The notes: generated from the letters alone by a model not told the origin. Positions 34,741 through 44,362 are shown, counted from the stretch's first letter. The stretch: DNA of 64,000 nt from Nocardia mangyaensis (GCF_001886715.1 NZ_CP018082.1:62001-126000); one strand, 5' to 3'. Numbers and translations: made by a program.

Positions 34741-35517
34741 CTATGGCAGCCAGCCGACCCGTCCGCGCAGCACGTTGTAGCCGAGGTAGGCGACCGCGTC
34801 GATGAGCGCGTGCGCGAGGATCAGCGGCCACAGGCGGTTGGTGCGCTGCCAGTACCGGCCGAAGATCAGCCCCATCACGATGTTGCCGAGTCCACCGCCG
34901 AGCCCCTGATAGAGGTGGTAGCTGCCGCGCAGCAGGGCCGAGGCGAGCAGCGAACGGTTCTCCGACCAACCGAGTTGGCGCAATCGGGTGATCAGATAGG
35001 CGACCACCACCACTTCCTCGGCCACCGAGTTGGCGCACGCCGACAGGATCAGCACCGGCAACCGCCACCAGTGCTCCGACAGCGAACTGGGCACGATGGT
35101 GACGCTCACCCCCATCGCGTGCGCGATCAGATACAGCGCGAGCCCCGGCAGTCCGATCACCGCGGCCAAGACGAGTCCGGGCACGATATCCGGGCGCCTG
35201 ATCCGCGCCAGCCCGATCAGCCGCGGCCCGATCCCGCTGCGCCACAGCAGATACAACCCCAGTGCCGCCCAGGCCAGCAGGCGGGTGATCCCGACGAGCT
35301 GGAACAGCAGATCGATGAACGAATTGTTCGAGCGCGAGGCGTTCAGCGCCACCGTCCGCCCGCCGAGCCCACCCGGCGAGACCGCCGAATCCAGCAGGGA
35401 CAGACCAGCACTGATCCCGCTCAACCCGAAGGTCACGAACAGCACAACCGCGATCTCGACTCGAAGGCCGAACCTGTCCCGCTCGCTCAACTGGGTGTCC
35501 GGAGGATCGACGCGCAT
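34741..35517 (-). CDS. CPBP-family intramembrane protease
   Basis: A 258-residue protein with about seven membrane helices. The CPBP motifs are recognisable: EE in NSVAEEVVVVAYLITRL, a His in SYHLYQG and a final His in LAHALIDAVAYLG. The usual FR of EExxFR is not seen, so the catalytic set is a variant. Family members (Rce1-like) cleave prenylated peptides or handle bacteriocin-like peptides. It is transcribed on the same strand as the LCP gene, 131 bases ahead of it. Confidence 0.82.
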   Translation of the reverse strand: MRVDPPDTQLSERDRFGLRVEIAVVLFVTFGLSGISAGLSLLDSAVSPGGLGGRTVALNASRSNNSFIDLLFQLVGITRLLAWAALGLYLLWRSGIGPRLIGLARIRRPDIVPGLVLAAVIGLPGLALYLIAHAMGVSVTIVPSSLSEHWWRLPVLILSACANSVAEEVVVVAYLITRLRQLGWSENRSLLASALLRGSYHLYQGLGGGLGNIVMGLIFGRYWQRTNRLWPLILAHALIDAVAYLGYNVLRGRVGWLP

Positions 35518-35578
35518 GCCGCGCAGTGTAGGCAGCGATCTCGACGAGGACAGGTTCGTGGGCCTGGGTGGCCGAAGA

Positions 35579-36340
35579 TCAGATGCGGCGCAGGCCGTTC
35601 AGGAAGGGGCAGCCCGCCAGGATGCGCACGGCCTTGCTCAGCGATTCGATGTCGTCGGCGGGCGTGGCGAAGGGCAGCCGCACATCGTGGTCGCCCTCGG
35701 GGCTCTCGACTCGCAGCGTGAGGCCGTAGCGGTCGATGGCCAGCGGATGCACCATCCCGCCGCGCAGGCGGGTCGGCAGATGACGCGACAGCTGCGCCAC
35801 CACATCGGCGTGGTCCTCGGCCATGTGCTGCAACCAGGCGCCCTCCATCTCGCAGAAGGGGTCGGCGCTGGCCGCGCGCAGGTCGGCGTGGTCGACCGAT
35901 TCGGCGCCGGAGGTGTCGGCCAGCACCGCCGAGTTCACCACCACCCGCAGCAGCGTGACCCCGTGCCCCACGTCGAGCAGGCCCGGATGGGGAAACTCCT
36001 TGGCGATCTCGATCGCGAGCGCGCGCTGGGCCTGCATCGGCACCTGCCGCACCCAGCCGCGCAGCCACACCAGCGCCCGGACCGGCTCGCGCAGCGGTAG
36101 CGGCGCGTGATCGGTCAGTTCGAGCACCGCCGAGGTCTCGTTCGCCGTGGCCGCCAGCGCCGCCGCGATCGAGGTGGCCGGGACCGCGACGACCGCGTCA
36201 CCGCACCGGCGCAGGTGGTGCAGCGTGGTCGGCACCGGGTCGATGCCGGGGAGCGCGAGCACCGCCGTTTCCGCGTGCGAACACGCACTGCGAACACGCT
36301 CGGCGGTGGTCGGCGCGAGAATCGTGGTGGGGCTCGACAT
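35579..36340 (-). CDS. DUF2470 (HugZ-like) protein under iron-box control
   Basis: A 253-residue protein. The C-terminal part is the DUF2470 domain (HMAEDHADVVAQLSRHLP, HPLAIDRYGLTLRVE), related to the C-terminal domain of HugZ-type heme oxygenases; the N-terminal part is a split-barrel-like fold (TTLHHLRRCGDAVVAVP). By context and regulation it matches Rv3839, reported as IdeR-regulated. An iron box lies 22 bases from the ATG. A heme or iron utilisation role is plausible. A heme ligand was not identified. Confidence 0.85.
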   Translation of the reverse strand: MSSPTTILAPTTAERVRSACSHAETAVLALPGIDPVPTTLHHLRRCGDAVVAVPATSIAAALAATANETSAVLELTDHAPLPLREPVRALVWLRGWVRQVPMQAQRALAIEIAKEFPHPGLLDVGHGVTLLRVVVNSAVLADTSGAESVDHADLRAASADPFCEMEGAWLQHMAEDHADVVAQLSRHLPTRLRGGMVHPLAIDRYGLTLRVESPEGDHDVRLPFATPADDIESLSKAVRILAGCPFLNGLRRI

Positions 36341-36362
36341 GGCAACCTCCGCGAACTGTCGA

Positions 36363-36381
36363 TTAGGTAAACCTAAGCTAA
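36363..36381 (-). promoter_or_regulatory. IdeR/DtxR iron box upstream of the DUF2470 gene
   Basis: TTAGGTAAACCTAAGCTAA matches the IdeR consensus TTAGGTTAGGCTAACCTAA at 15 of 19 positions. It ends 22 bases upstream of the ATG at 36340 and would overlap the core promoter, so iron-loaded IdeR should repress. The opposite strand reaches the start of the next gene at 36452. Confidence 0.75.
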
Positions 36382-36451
36382 GTTACAAATCCGTTCGGCG
36401 CAAGAGGGCACCGCGGCGAATCACGCGACGATGTGGATCTACGGTGGTCCG

Positions 36452-36886
36452 ATGACGCACGACGACCACGGCGACCCCCACCAGACCCCCACCGCCGAAC
36501 CGGTCCTGGTCAGCCTGTCGGCCCCCGCCCGCCGCAGCCTGGTGGCCGGACTTGTCCGCCCCCCGGGGGGCACGCCCGACCCGGTCGAGCGCGTCGACGT
36601 CGACATCCCCGACCCCGCCCTCGCCGCCTACCTCGCCACAATCGCCCACGCCGACCACGGCTTCGTCGCCGTCACCACCAACGGTCCCCGCGGCCTCGCC
36701 GTCCTCGCCGCCACCGTCGCCGCCCTCTGCGGAGACGACATCCCGACCGCTCTCACCGCCCCAGACCTCACCTTCTTGAGATCCCTCAAACCAGCCGCCA
36801 TCGAAGCCACCCGCACCGTCCTGCTCGCCATCGAATCGCCGGCAGCGCATGAGGTGGTCGATGCCTTGCGGGTCGTCGACGCCTGA
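36452..36886 (+). CDS. Small conserved hypothetical protein
   Basis: A 144-residue protein; ATG 36452 is chosen over 36431. Third codon positions are strongly GC in this frame, which supports it against antisense frames. It starts MTHDDHGDPHQTPT, then VLVSLSAPARRSLVAGL and a helical C-terminal half (KPAAIEATRTVLLAIES). No signal or known motif. It may share regulation with the divergent iron-box gene. Confidence 0.6.
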   Translation: MTHDDHGDPHQTPTAEPVLVSLSAPARRSLVAGLVRPPGGTPDPVERVDVDIPDPALAAYLATIAHADHGFVAVTTNGPRGLAVLAATVAALCGDDIPTALTAPDLTFLRSLKPAAIEATRTVLLAIESPAAHEVVDALRVVDA

Positions 36887-36957
36887 CTCCCGAGTCCCCG
36901 GAAACCAGCAGCGAGCCTCCACCTCCCCAACTCGTCGCTACCCCACGCGCCCACAAC

Positions 36958-37050
36958 GGGTTTTCGGCCGCCTCGCACCCGAAGGGCGAGACGTAACGCC
37001 GAAGGCGCAGTATCGCCCTTCGGGTGCGAGGCCCCCAGGGCCGAAAACCC
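36958..37050. repeat. 32-base-pair bulged palindrome upstream of pheA
   Basis: GGGTTTTCGGCC (36958-36969) pairs perfectly with 37039-37050, and the next 20 bases (36970-36989) pair perfectly with 37013-37032; the only break is a 6-base insert CCCCAG on the 3' side. The 23-base loop holds a small CGCC GAA GGCG hairpin. It follows a plus-strand gene and stands before the pheA promoter, so it is a candidate terminator or dispersed palindromic repeat. The design matches 7917-8007. Confidence 0.88.
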
Positions 37051-37079
37051 AGCGGCGCCAGCCGCCAAACAAACACAGC

Positions 37080-37085
37080 TAAAAT
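37080..37085 (+). promoter_or_regulatory. -10 element of a leaderless pheA promoter
   Basis: TAAAAT ends six bases before the GTG at 37092. With this spacing the transcript should start at or next to the start codon, and no ribosome site is visible. Confidence 0.55.
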
Positions 37086-37091
37086 CACACA

Positions 37092-38006
37092 GTGCCGTCT
37101 ATTGCTTATTTCGGGCCGTCCGGAACGTTCACGGAGATGGCTCTGGCGAAGTTCGAGAACTCGGGGGCCTTCCACGGCCCGGTCGAGCGCGTCGCCGCGC
37201 CCAGTCAGGGGGCGGCACTGGATCTGATCCGCGCCGGCACGGTCGACGGCGCCGTGGTGCCGATCGAGAGTTCGGTGGAGGGTTCGATTCCGGCGACGCT
37301 GGATTCGCTGGCTGTCGGGCCGCGCTTGCAGATCGTCGCCGAGACCGAGCTCGAGGTGAGTTTCACGATCCTGGCGCGCTCCGGCACGACCTTGGCCGAG
37401 GTGCGCTCGCTGGCGGCCTATCCGGTGGCGGCGGCGCAGGTCAGGGAGTGGGTCGCGCGGCACCTTCCCGAGGCGCACCCGTTCGTCTCGGCGTCGAACG
37501 CGGCCGCCGCCGAGGACGTGGCCGCCGGGACCGCGGACGCCGCGGTGTCGACGGCGCTGGCGGGTGAGCGCCTTGGCCTGACAGTGCTCGCCGACAAGGT
37601 GGCCGATCACGAGCAGGCGATCACCCGGTTCGTCCTGGTGACCCGTCCCGGGGTCGCCCCGCAGGCCACCGGCGCCGATCGCACCTCGATCGTGCTGGAA
37701 CTGCCGAACGAGCCCGGCTCGCTGATGCGTGCCTTCGCCGAATTCGCCACCCGCGGTGTCGATCTCACGCGCATTGAGTCGCGGCCGACCCGGACGGGCA
37801 TGGGCACCTACCGGTTCTATCTCGACTGTGTCGGCCACATCGACGACCCGGCGGTGGCCGAGACGCTGAAGGCGTTGCATCGCACGGCGCGCATCCGGTA
37901 CCTCGGCTCGTGGCCCGCCTCGGCGGCGGTCGGCACCCCACCGCCCTCCGACGAGCCGGCGGCAGAATGGTTGACGCAATTGCGAAAGGGGGTCGCGGAC
38001 CTATGA
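37092..38006 (+). CDS. pheA: Prephenate dehydratase
   Basis: A 304-residue enzyme converting prephenate to phenylpyruvate in phenylalanine synthesis. The catalytic domain has YFGPSGTFTE, VVPIESSVEGSIPATLDSL and DHEQAITRFVLV (TRF motif with catalytic Thr). A C-terminal ACT domain (ELPNEPGSLMRAFAEFATRGVDLTRIESRP) binds Phe for feedback control. GTG 37092 appears leaderless. The stop overlaps the next start as ATGA. Orthologue of Rv3838c. Confidence 0.95.
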   Translation: MPSIAYFGPSGTFTEMALAKFENSGAFHGPVERVAAPSQGAALDLIRAGTVDGAVVPIESSVEGSIPATLDSLAVGPRLQIVAETELEVSFTILARSGTTLAEVRSLAAYPVAAAQVREWVARHLPEAHPFVSASNAAAAEDVAAGTADAAVSTALAGERLGLTVLADKVADHEQAITRFVLVTRPGVAPQATGADRTSIVLELPNEPGSLMRAFAEFATRGVDLTRIESRPTRTGMGTYRFYLDCVGHIDDPAVAETLKALHRTARIRYLGSWPASAAVGTPPPSDEPAAEWLTQLRKGVADL

Positions 38007-38671
38007 TCACCCGTCCGAAGCTGGTGCTGGTTCGCCATGGCGAGACCGAGGGCAACGTCGCGCGCATCCTCGACACGCGGGTGCCCGGCCTGCCGCTGAC
38101 CGAACGCGGTGTGGCACAGGCGAAGGCGTTCGGCGCCAGCTTGATCCGCCCGCCCCAGGTGCTGGTCACCTCGGAGGCGCTGCGGGCACGCCAGACCGCC
38201 GGTCATATCGAGGAGGCGACGGGGATCGGCGCGCAGGTGCTCGACGGCCTGTTCGAAGTGCAGGTCGGTCAGCTGCACGGCCGGTCCGACCGCGCCGCGC
38301 ACGAACTGTTCCAGCAGGTGTATCGCGGCTGGCACCTCGGCGAGCTCGATATCAGGACACCCGGCGGTGAGTCCGGCCACGACGTGCTCGACCGGATCCT
38401 GCCGGTGCTGGCCGGGCTGCGCGAGGAGTTCCTGACCGGCGAGGCCGACGGTGATGTGCTGGTCGTGAACCATGGCGCCGCCATGCGTTTGGTCGGCAAA
38501 GCGCTCTCGGGCGTCGCGCCGCCGTTCACGACGAACAATCACCTCGACAACACCGAGACGATCGAGCTGCTCCCCACCGAGGACGGCGGCTGGGAGTGCG
38601 TTCGGTGGGGTCGGTTCACCCCACCGTTCACGGTCAAGGCCGAGCCGTCCGCCGACGACCCGATGGGGTGA
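38003..38671 (+). CDS. Histidine phosphatase coupled to pheA
   Basis: A 222-residue histidine phosphatase. ATG 38003 overlaps the pheA stop (ATGA). RHGETEGNVARILDT holds the phospho-His; LTSEALRARQTA and VNHGAAMRLVG complete the site. It matches Rv3837c, the usual partner of pheA in mycobacteria. The substrate is unknown; the constant pairing with pheA hints at phenylalanine or shikimate-linked metabolites. Confidence 0.88.
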   Translation: MITRPKLVLVRHGETEGNVARILDTRVPGLPLTERGVAQAKAFGASLIRPPQVLVTSEALRARQTAGHIEEATGIGAQVLDGLFEVQVGQLHGRSDRAAHELFQQVYRGWHLGELDIRTPGGESGHDVLDRILPVLAGLREEFLTGEADGDVLVVNHGAAMRLVGKALSGVAPPFTTNNHLDNTETIELLPTEDGGWECVRWGRFTPPFTVKAEPSADDPMG

Positions 38672-38691
38672 GGCGGCGGCTCGCCGTCAGC

Positions 38692-39522
38692 TCAATTGTC
38701 GGCGGGCACGATGGGGAAGTCCGCGCGCACCGGCAGCGACTCGATGAGATCCGCCACCGCGGTGCGCAGGCGCGCGGGGCTGCCGGTGGCCATCGACGAC
38801 CACTTGACGCCGTCGTCGGCGACGCTGGCCGTGATGATGAATCTGCCACCACGCGTGTTGAACACGGCGATGTGGTTGTCCTGGATCTCGCGGGTGCCGT
38901 CACCGTAGGCGATGCCGACGATCTCGGCGTAGGAGTGGATCTCCACCAGCGCCGAGGCGAGCACCTGGGCATCGGTCGCCGGATTGCCGACCTTGCTCAG
39001 GCGCTGCGCGGTGGCGGCCGCGTCACCGGTGTCGTTGAACAGCGGCGCGAGATCGTCGGTCGGCGCGTTCATTCCGTACAGCTCGAGGGCCTCGCTGGGC
39101 CCGAGCGCCTGCAGCACCGCGCCGGGCAGATCCAGCCCGGCATCGTCGATGACGTAGGACGTCGGCCCGCGCAGGGCGACGACCGCACGGTCCTCGCCCT
39201 GCGCCAGACAGAATCGGTTGACCTGGCCCGCGACCACCCACCGCATCTCGATGACCCACTGCGGTCGGTAGAGCACCCGAAGGCGCTCGGCGAGCTCGGG
39301 CGCCACCGCGTCGCGCGAGAGCAGTTCGCGTTCGACGAGCGCGGCCTCGGCGACCTTCATCGCGGCGTCGTGCTCGGTGACGTTGTCGTACCGGCCGATG
39401 GCGTCGAGCACCACGGGCATCTCGTCGAACTGCAGGTGTTCCAGGAGGAACTGCATGTCGTCGAGCGAGAGCACCACGGCCTCGAGCAGCGAACCTCCGC
39501 TGCCCGCGCCCAGAACCGTCAC
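38692..39522 (-). CDS. EspG-family ESX secretion chaperone
   Basis: A 276-residue protein with the EspG pattern: SLDDMQFLLEHLQFDEMPVVL at the N-terminus and VSNTRGGRFIIT-like strands later. EspG proteins bind the PPE partner of a PE/PPE pair in the cytosol and deliver it to a type VII secretion system. The GTG start overlaps the PPE stop (GTGA). No ESX membrane genes are in the window. Confidence in family is good because all three partner genes lie side by side. Confidence 0.85.
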   Translation of the reverse strand: MTVLGAGSGGSLLEAVVLSLDDMQFLLEHLQFDEMPVVLDAIGRYDNVTEHDAAMKVAEAALVERELLSRDAVAPELAERLRVLYRPQWVIEMRWVVAGQVNRFCLAQGEDRAVVALRGPTSYVIDDAGLDLPGAVLQALGPSEALELYGMNAPTDDLAPLFNDTGDAAATAQRLSKVGNPATDAQVLASALVEIHSYAEIVGIAYGDGTREIQDNHIAVFNTRGGRFIITASVADDGVKWSSMATGSPARLRTAVADLIESLPVRADFPIVPADN

Positions 39523-40640
39523 TTGGCCGTTCCGGCGAGATCGGCGCCGATCACGCCCTCGGCGGCGTAGCGGCCATCGGTGAAGGCTTCGTTCGAGCTG
39601 CCGTAGTCGACGGCGTCGTGCTCGTCGTCGTCCTCGCCCTTGGTCGCGGCGCGGTTACCGAGCAGCGGGTTGGCGCCCTGAGCGGCCGGACGTGCGGCGC
39701 TGTCCACGCGGGCGGCCGACGAATCGGCGACCGGCGCGGCCGCGGGTGCGCTGGACGCCGGGGCGCCCCACCCGTCGGGCAGCTTGAGTCCGCCACCGGC
39801 GAGCGACGCGCCCGCGGAGGTGGTCGCCAGACCACCGGCGGCGGCACCGACCGCGCCGACACCCATCGCGGCCGGAGCCGCCGCGGCGGCGGGCATGGTG
39901 GCCCCGCTGGTAGCGGCCGTCAGCGCGGTGGCGCCGATGTTGCCGACCGTGCCGACACCACTGGAGACCACACCGCCCGCGACATTCGCGGCCTGGGTGG
40001 CCGCGCTGACGACGCCGGGGTTGGTGACGAAGGCCTGGGCCGCCGCGACCGCGGTCTGGATCGGGTCGCCACCGAAATCGCCCTGGGCGGTACCGGCGCC
40101 GTGCGCGATGGCAGGCGGCTGCTGGAACTCGCCCGGCGTGGTCACGGTGGCGGTGGTGGCGGCCTCGTAGGTCTCCATCACCAGCGCGGCGCGAATGTCC
40201 ATGGCGGTCTTGGCGACCTCGGCGGCGGCGAACGCGCCGGAGGCGGCACCGGCCGGGTTGGCCGAGGCGACGACCGCGCCGTTGGTCGCGATGATCTCGG
40301 GCAGGCTCGGCATCGCGATCGAGGCGACGGTGTAGGCGGTCGCGTTGGCCGTGCACTTGGCGCCCATGGCCGCGGCCAGCACGCCCTGCTGACTCGTCCA
40401 GCCGAGGAACGGCGCGAGCTTGGCGAGCACGGCGACGCCGTTGACGCCCTGCAGGCCGACGCCGACCTCGGCGATGACGCGCGTGATGGTGAAGGTGGCG
40501 TCACCCCAGGCCGCGGCCAGCGTGCCCCACGAGGTGGCGGCGGCCGAGATCGGAATCGCGTGAGCGCCCGCGTTGAGGGTGGTGGAGTTGACTTCTGCCA
40601 TGCGAGGCAGCCAGAACACCCCGGTGATCCCTGCGGTCAT
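39519..40640 (-). CDS. PPE-domain protein
   Basis: A 373-residue protein. The N-terminal 170 residues are a helical PPE-like domain (FWLPRMAEVNSTTLNAGAHAI, SWGTLAAAW with the WxG-type turn), followed by an Ala/Gly/Pro/Val-rich low-complexity C-terminus and an acidic, Asp/Glu-rich end (KGEDDDEHDAVDYG). It should pair with the PE protein encoded upstream and be secreted by an ESX system with the EspG chaperone. Confidence 0.85.
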   Translation of the reverse strand: MTAGITGVFWLPRMAEVNSTTLNAGAHAIPISAAATSWGTLAAAWGDATFTITRVIAEVGVGLQGVNGVAVLAKLAPFLGWTSQQGVLAAAMGAKCTANATAYTVASIAMPSLPEIIATNGAVVASANPAGAASGAFAAAEVAKTAMDIRAALVMETYEAATTATVTTPGEFQQPPAIAHGAGTAQGDFGGDPIQTAVAAAQAFVTNPGVVSAATQAANVAGGVVSSGVGTVGNIGATALTAATSGATMPAAAAAPAAMGVGAVGAAAGGLATTSAGASLAGGGLKLPDGWGAPASSAPAAAPVADSSAARVDSAARPAAQGANPLLGNRAATKGEDDDEHDAVDYGSSNEAFTDGRYAAEGVIGADLAGTAK

Positions 40641-40686
40641 GCTTGTTTCTCCCCTGAATGGATTCTCGTCGACGGATCGGGTGCGC

Positions 40687-40998
40687 TTACACCTGGATGG
40701 CGTTGATCGTCGCCCCGCGGACCACGTCCTGCCCGATGTGGGTGCTCAGCTGCGAGCGCAGCGTGGCCGCCGCGTGATGCAGTTCGAGGATGCCCTGCGC
40801 GATCGCCGCGTCGTGCGTGCCCGCCGCCTTGTTGAAGTGCGAGGCCGCCAGCAGCGACACCTCTTCGGCGCCCGAGGGCAGCACGTGAGTGGTCGGCCCG
40901 GCGAGGGCGGCGACGGCGGCGAGGCGGTCGGCGAGCAGATCCAGCTCGGCGGCTGCGGCGAGGACGATTTCAGGCGTGACGGAAATGTGTCCAACCAT
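40687..40998 (-). CDS. PE-domain protein
   Basis: A 103-residue helical hairpin protein (ISVTPEIVLAAAAELDLLADRL, EEVSLLAASHFNKAAG) of PE type, 46 bases before the PPE gene. The secretion signal YxxxD/E at the end of the PE domain reads HIGQD, with His in the place of Tyr. The short C-terminus after it suggests a pure PE domain without extra module. Confidence 0.8.
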   Translation of the reverse strand: MVGHISVTPEIVLAAAAELDLLADRLAAVAALAGPTTHVLPSGAEEVSLLAASHFNKAAGTHDAAIAQGILELHHAAATLRSQLSTHIGQDVVRGATINAIQV

Positions 40999-41107
40999 GA
41001 CCCGACTCCTTCTGGTGGCGACTATCGGGAACCACGAGAATTCCCCCTACGAGTGATAGGACGCGAGAGCGGGTCGTTCGGTTCCATCGATCCCCCACCC
41101 AATCTCG

Positions 41108-41464
41108 CTAGCCCCATCCCAGCTCATGCAACCGGTCGTCGTCAATCCCGAAATAGTGTGCTATTTCGTGGATCACGGTGATCGCGACCTCTTCGACCAC
41201 GTCGTCGTCGGTGTTGCAGATATCGAGAATAGCCTCTCGATACACGGTGATGGTATCCGGCAGCGAGCCCGCGTAGTAGCTGTCTCGCTCGGTGAGCGCG
41301 ATTCCGTGGTAGAGACCGAGTAGCGAGGGTTCCTCGTCGTTGCGCGCCTCGACCAGCACGACGACATTGTCGATGGCCCCGGCGAGCTCGGGCGGGATCA
41401 GGTCGAGCGCGTCACCGACCAGCTCTTCGAACCGCTCGGCCGACATCCGCTCCGGCGCGCTCAC
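41108..41464 (-). CDS. Small zincin-type metallopeptidase family protein
   Basis: A 118-residue protein with the zinc motif [19 protein letters not shown] near its C-terminus (HExxH plus downstream D/H/E), as in the Rv3836-like metallopeptidase family. Its GTG start overlaps the stop of the septum-formation gene (41461-41464). The peptide substrate is unknown. Confidence 0.88.
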   Translation of the reverse strand: MSAPERMSAERFEELVGDALDLIPPELAGAIDNVVVLVEARNDEEPSLLGLYHGIALTERDSYYAGSLPDTITVYREAILDICNTDDDVVEEVAITVIHEIAHYFGIDDDRLHELGWG

Positions 41465-42549
41465 CTGGGCTGGGGCTGCGGCGGCAGCGGGGCTGCGCCC
41501 GGCAGCGGGGCCGGGGTGGAACGACCGGTGTTCGGCGGTGGCACGGGCGCCTGGCCGTCGATCAGGATCTCCCCTCGAGCCGAACCGACGATCGGCGCGA
41601 AACCCTCACGGTCGGCGCCCTTTCCGAGCCAGCAGTCCAGTCGCTGGCTGCCCGCGAGCCAACTGGCCGGTTCCAGGTAGTCGAAGAACAGGGTCAGCGT
41701 CTTGTTGCGGATGGCCTCCGGACTGCCGAGGTATTCGGTGGACAGCCGGTTGCACTCGGACTCGACGTACTTGTCCTGATCGGCCTCCGAGGGCGGTCCG
41801 CCGGTGAAATTGGCCGACAGGTCGACCGTGCCGACGATCTCCACCGCGTGCGGCTGGGCGCAGTCCACCGGGTCGGTCGGCAGGTTCTGGTTGATGCCGA
41901 GGCAGGTTCCGCTGGCGTGCACCTTGGACTGGTCCTGCTCGAGGATGCTGCCCGTCGAGGCCGGGCTGGACGTGGTGGCCGCGATCTGCACGCCGCAGCG
42001 CAGGGTCCGGTCACCGTGCCGCCAGCCCGCCGGGCTCGGCGACATCACATTCACCAGGTACCGGCCGCGCGGGTCGAAGCGCCCGCCCACGTACTTCTGC
42101 ACGGCCGACACACAGTGCTCGTCCCTGAGCTCGGTCATCCGCAGCGAATCGGGGTGGCGGGTGCCCTCGCCGAACTCGCGGCCGGGGTAGGCGCTGAGGT
42201 CGATCACCCCGGTCACCTCGAACAGGTGCTTGTCCGCGCAGTTCACCTTCACCAGGTCGCTGCGGTCGGGTTTGGTCCAGCTCAGGCAGTCGCCGGTGTT
42301 GGCGCTGCTGAACTCCTTGTCCCTGATCACGGGCTCGGCGCCGGGGGAGTGCGCCTCGACCTTGTCGGTGTCGAACCCGCTGACCGTCATGGTGACCATC
42401 GCGGCGATCACCGCGCCGAGGGCGCCGATCAGCAGCCCCCACCGCAACTTCGTCGCCGACAGGTGCAGCGAACTGGCGACGCGGCCACGCGACGCGGTCT
42501 CGGATCCCTGCTCTTGGTCACTCTGCTCTTCGGACATCGCGTCCATCAT
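41461..42549 (-). CDS. Septum-formation family membrane protein
   Basis: A protein of about 362 residues. A Ser/Glu-rich cytoplasmic tail precedes one membrane helix ([23 protein letters not shown]); the extracytoplasmic part carries repeated [16 protein letters not shown] and [18 protein letters not shown] blocks with paired cysteines, the signature of the septum-formation (Rv3835-like) family. It ends in a Pro-rich tail. ATG 42549 or 42537 are likely starts. It is coupled to the metallopeptidase gene. Confidence 0.82.
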   Translation of the reverse strand: MMDAMSEEQSDQEQGSETASRGRVASSLHLSATKLRWGLLIGALGAVIAAMVTMTVSGFDTDKVEAHSPGAEPVIRDKEFSSANTGDCLSWTKPDRSDLVKVNCADKHLFEVTGVIDLSAYPGREFGEGTRHPDSLRMTELRDEHCVSAVQKYVGGRFDPRGRYLVNVMSPSPAGWRHGDRTLRCGVQIAATTSSPASTGSILEQDQSKVHASGTCLGINQNLPTDPVDCAQPHAVEIVGTVDLSANFTGGPPSEADQDKYVESECNRLSTEYLGSPEAIRNKTLTLFFDYLEPASWLAGSQRLDCWLGKGADREGFAPIVGSARGEILIDGQAPVPPPNTGRSTPAPLPGAAPLPPQPQPR

Positions 42550-42591
42550 GGCAGCGTGGTCGCGGCTGTGCCACGACCACGCCACACTTGC

Positions 42592-44289
42592 TCAGCCGCG
42601 CAGGGCGGAGGCGAAGATGCCGGGGAGGCGTCGGATTTTGCCGTCACCGTAGAAATCGGTCAGCTTGCGGCCGGTCGAGGTGCCGGTCTTGTTGGAGACG
42701 AACCACGGCGGCTTCGGGCTCAGGGTGAACTCGCCGGCGAGGATCGCGCGTGGGGCGGGCCGGAACGGGCCGCGGACCACGGTGCGTTCGACGTCGTCGA
42801 GCAGGAAGGCGTTGTGGACGACGCCGACGCCGCTCTGGATGTCGTCGAGGGTGTGGCCGGGGAAGGCGCCCCAGCTCGCGCGCGGGGTGAGGAAGGCCAA
42901 GCCGGTCCAGGCGTTGAGCGCGACGGTGCCGTAGCGCAGCTTCTCGATGGCGGTGTCGAGCGCGCCGCCGAGCGCCTTGATGGTGCCGGGGTGGGCGATG
43001 ATGTTGGCGCCCAGGGTGCCCATCAGTTCGTCGTTGGCGAAATCGACCGCGTTGCCGAGGAACTCGGCGCCCGAGCCGGGCAGTTCGACCACGCCGAGTA
43101 CCGGCGAGAAGTACTCGGTCCGCAGCAGCGGGGTGTCGCTGGTCGGCAGGTTCTCCACCAGCACGCGGCCGTTCACGCGACCGGCGTCGGGGTAGGTCTC
43201 CAGCGCGCCGGCGACCCGGTCGGCGCTGCCGGGGTAGTAGGCGGTCCGCGCCGGCGCCTGATCGATCGCCGCGCGCAGCTCGGTCAGGAACTGGTCCTTG
43301 AGCGGCCAGTCGGCGCTGAGCACCACGGTCTGCGCGGCGACACAGTTGTAGCCGCCGTTGTGCAGGCGCTGGGTGGCCACGTGCTCGGCCTGGAACTTCA
43401 GGTCGGCCGGGCTCCACTCGCCGGGCACGACGATGACCGGCGCGACCCCGCCCAGCTCGGAGGTGATCGGCTTGTCCAGCGCGGGCGTGCCCTCGGCGCG
43501 GCGCCGCGCGCCTTCCTCGCCCCTGCCCCAGACGATCGCGTCGTGAGTGGGCGCGCCGCCGGTCATGTGCACGTGCGCGACCAGGGAATGGTTCACCAGA
43601 TAGCCGCCCTCGGGCGCGCCACCGGTGAGGATGCGCACCACACCGAGCTCGATGTACGGCGCGAAGATCGCCCGGAACACCGGCAGCAGTGGATCGGTGA
43701 TCGGGTTGAGCTTGAGCGCGACCACCCGGTTGTTGGCGTAGAGCTCGTAGAGGGTGTCCAGCGGCGCGATCGACATGATGTTGCCCGCGCCGAGCACCGC
43801 GCCGACGCCCTTGGTCGCGGCGGGGTCGAGCTGGGCGAGCCCGGCTTTGCGCCGCGCGGTGGCGCCGTCGACACCGGGACGCAGCCACACATCCGCGCTG
43901 AATCCGCTCAGCAGCAGCTTGTCGTAGATGCCGTGCGGCAGTGCCGGTACCGTGACCCGGCCACCGGGCGCGGTACCGAGCTCGACACCGTCAAGCGGGC
44001 TTGCGCCCTGCTCCAGCGCCGCGAGCGACTCGCTGAGCGCCTTCGCGCCGGCGAGCATCGTCATCGGGCCCGACATCCACTCCTCGCCCACCAGCGGGCT
44101 GTCGGGATCGAGCTGCTTGATGGTGCGGGCGGCGGCGACCCAGGCCTCGGCGTCGCGGGCGGTCAGCGCGTGGAGTTCGTCGAGCAGTTCGCGGCGGCGA
44201 CGCAGGTCGGTCGCCGCCCAGGTCTTCTCTCCCTGTGTGAGGTCGGCGAGCGCGTTGTCGATGACGGCAGTGTCGAAAGGAGTACTCAC
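42592..44289 (-). CDS. Aldehyde dehydrogenase-family protein
   Basis: A 565-residue ALDH-superfamily enzyme. The catalytic Cys is in [12 protein letters not shown] and the cofactor glutamate region in [13 protein letters not shown]. It is longer than standard ALDHs by about 60 residues, with a helical N-terminal part. GTG 44289 is the start. It is divergent from serS, with about 80 bases between them. The substrate is unknown. Confidence 0.85.
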   Translation of the reverse strand: MSTPFDTAVIDNALADLTQGEKTWAATDLRRRRELLDELHALTARDAEAWVAAARTIKQLDPDSPLVGEEWMSGPMTMLAGAKALSESLAALEQGASPLDGVELGTAPGGRVTVPALPHGIYDKLLLSGFSADVWLRPGVDGATARRKAGLAQLDPAATKGVGAVLGAGNIMSIAPLDTLYELYANNRVVALKLNPITDPLLPVFRAIFAPYIELGVVRILTGGAPEGGYLVNHSLVAHVHMTGGAPTHDAIVWGRGEEGARRRAEGTPALDKPITSELGGVAPVIVVPGEWSPADLKFQAEHVATQRLHNGGYNCVAAQTVVLSADWPLKDQFLTELRAAIDQAPARTAYYPGSADRVAGALETYPDAGRVNGRVLVENLPTSDTPLLRTEYFSPVLGVVELPGSGAEFLGNAVDFANDELMGTLGANIIAHPGTIKALGGALDTAIEKLRYGTVALNAWTGLAFLTPRASWGAFPGHTLDDIQSGVGVVHNAFLLDDVERTVVRGPFRPAPRAILAGEFTLSPKPPWFVSNKTGTSTGRKLTDFYGDGKIRRLPGIFASALRG

Positions 44290-44356
44290 ACCGCAACTAT
44301 GCTCCAGTCCGCCCTGCCTGGCATAGGGGCGAAAGATTATCCGTTGCGCAAACTAC

Positions 44357-44362
44357 TAGGCT
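44357..44362 (+). promoter_or_regulatory. -10 element of a leaderless serS promoter
   Basis: TAGGCT lies eight bases before ATG 44371 and no ribosome site is visible, so the transcript likely starts at the start codon. The same hexamer stands before the GGDEF/EAL gene. Confidence 0.55.
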
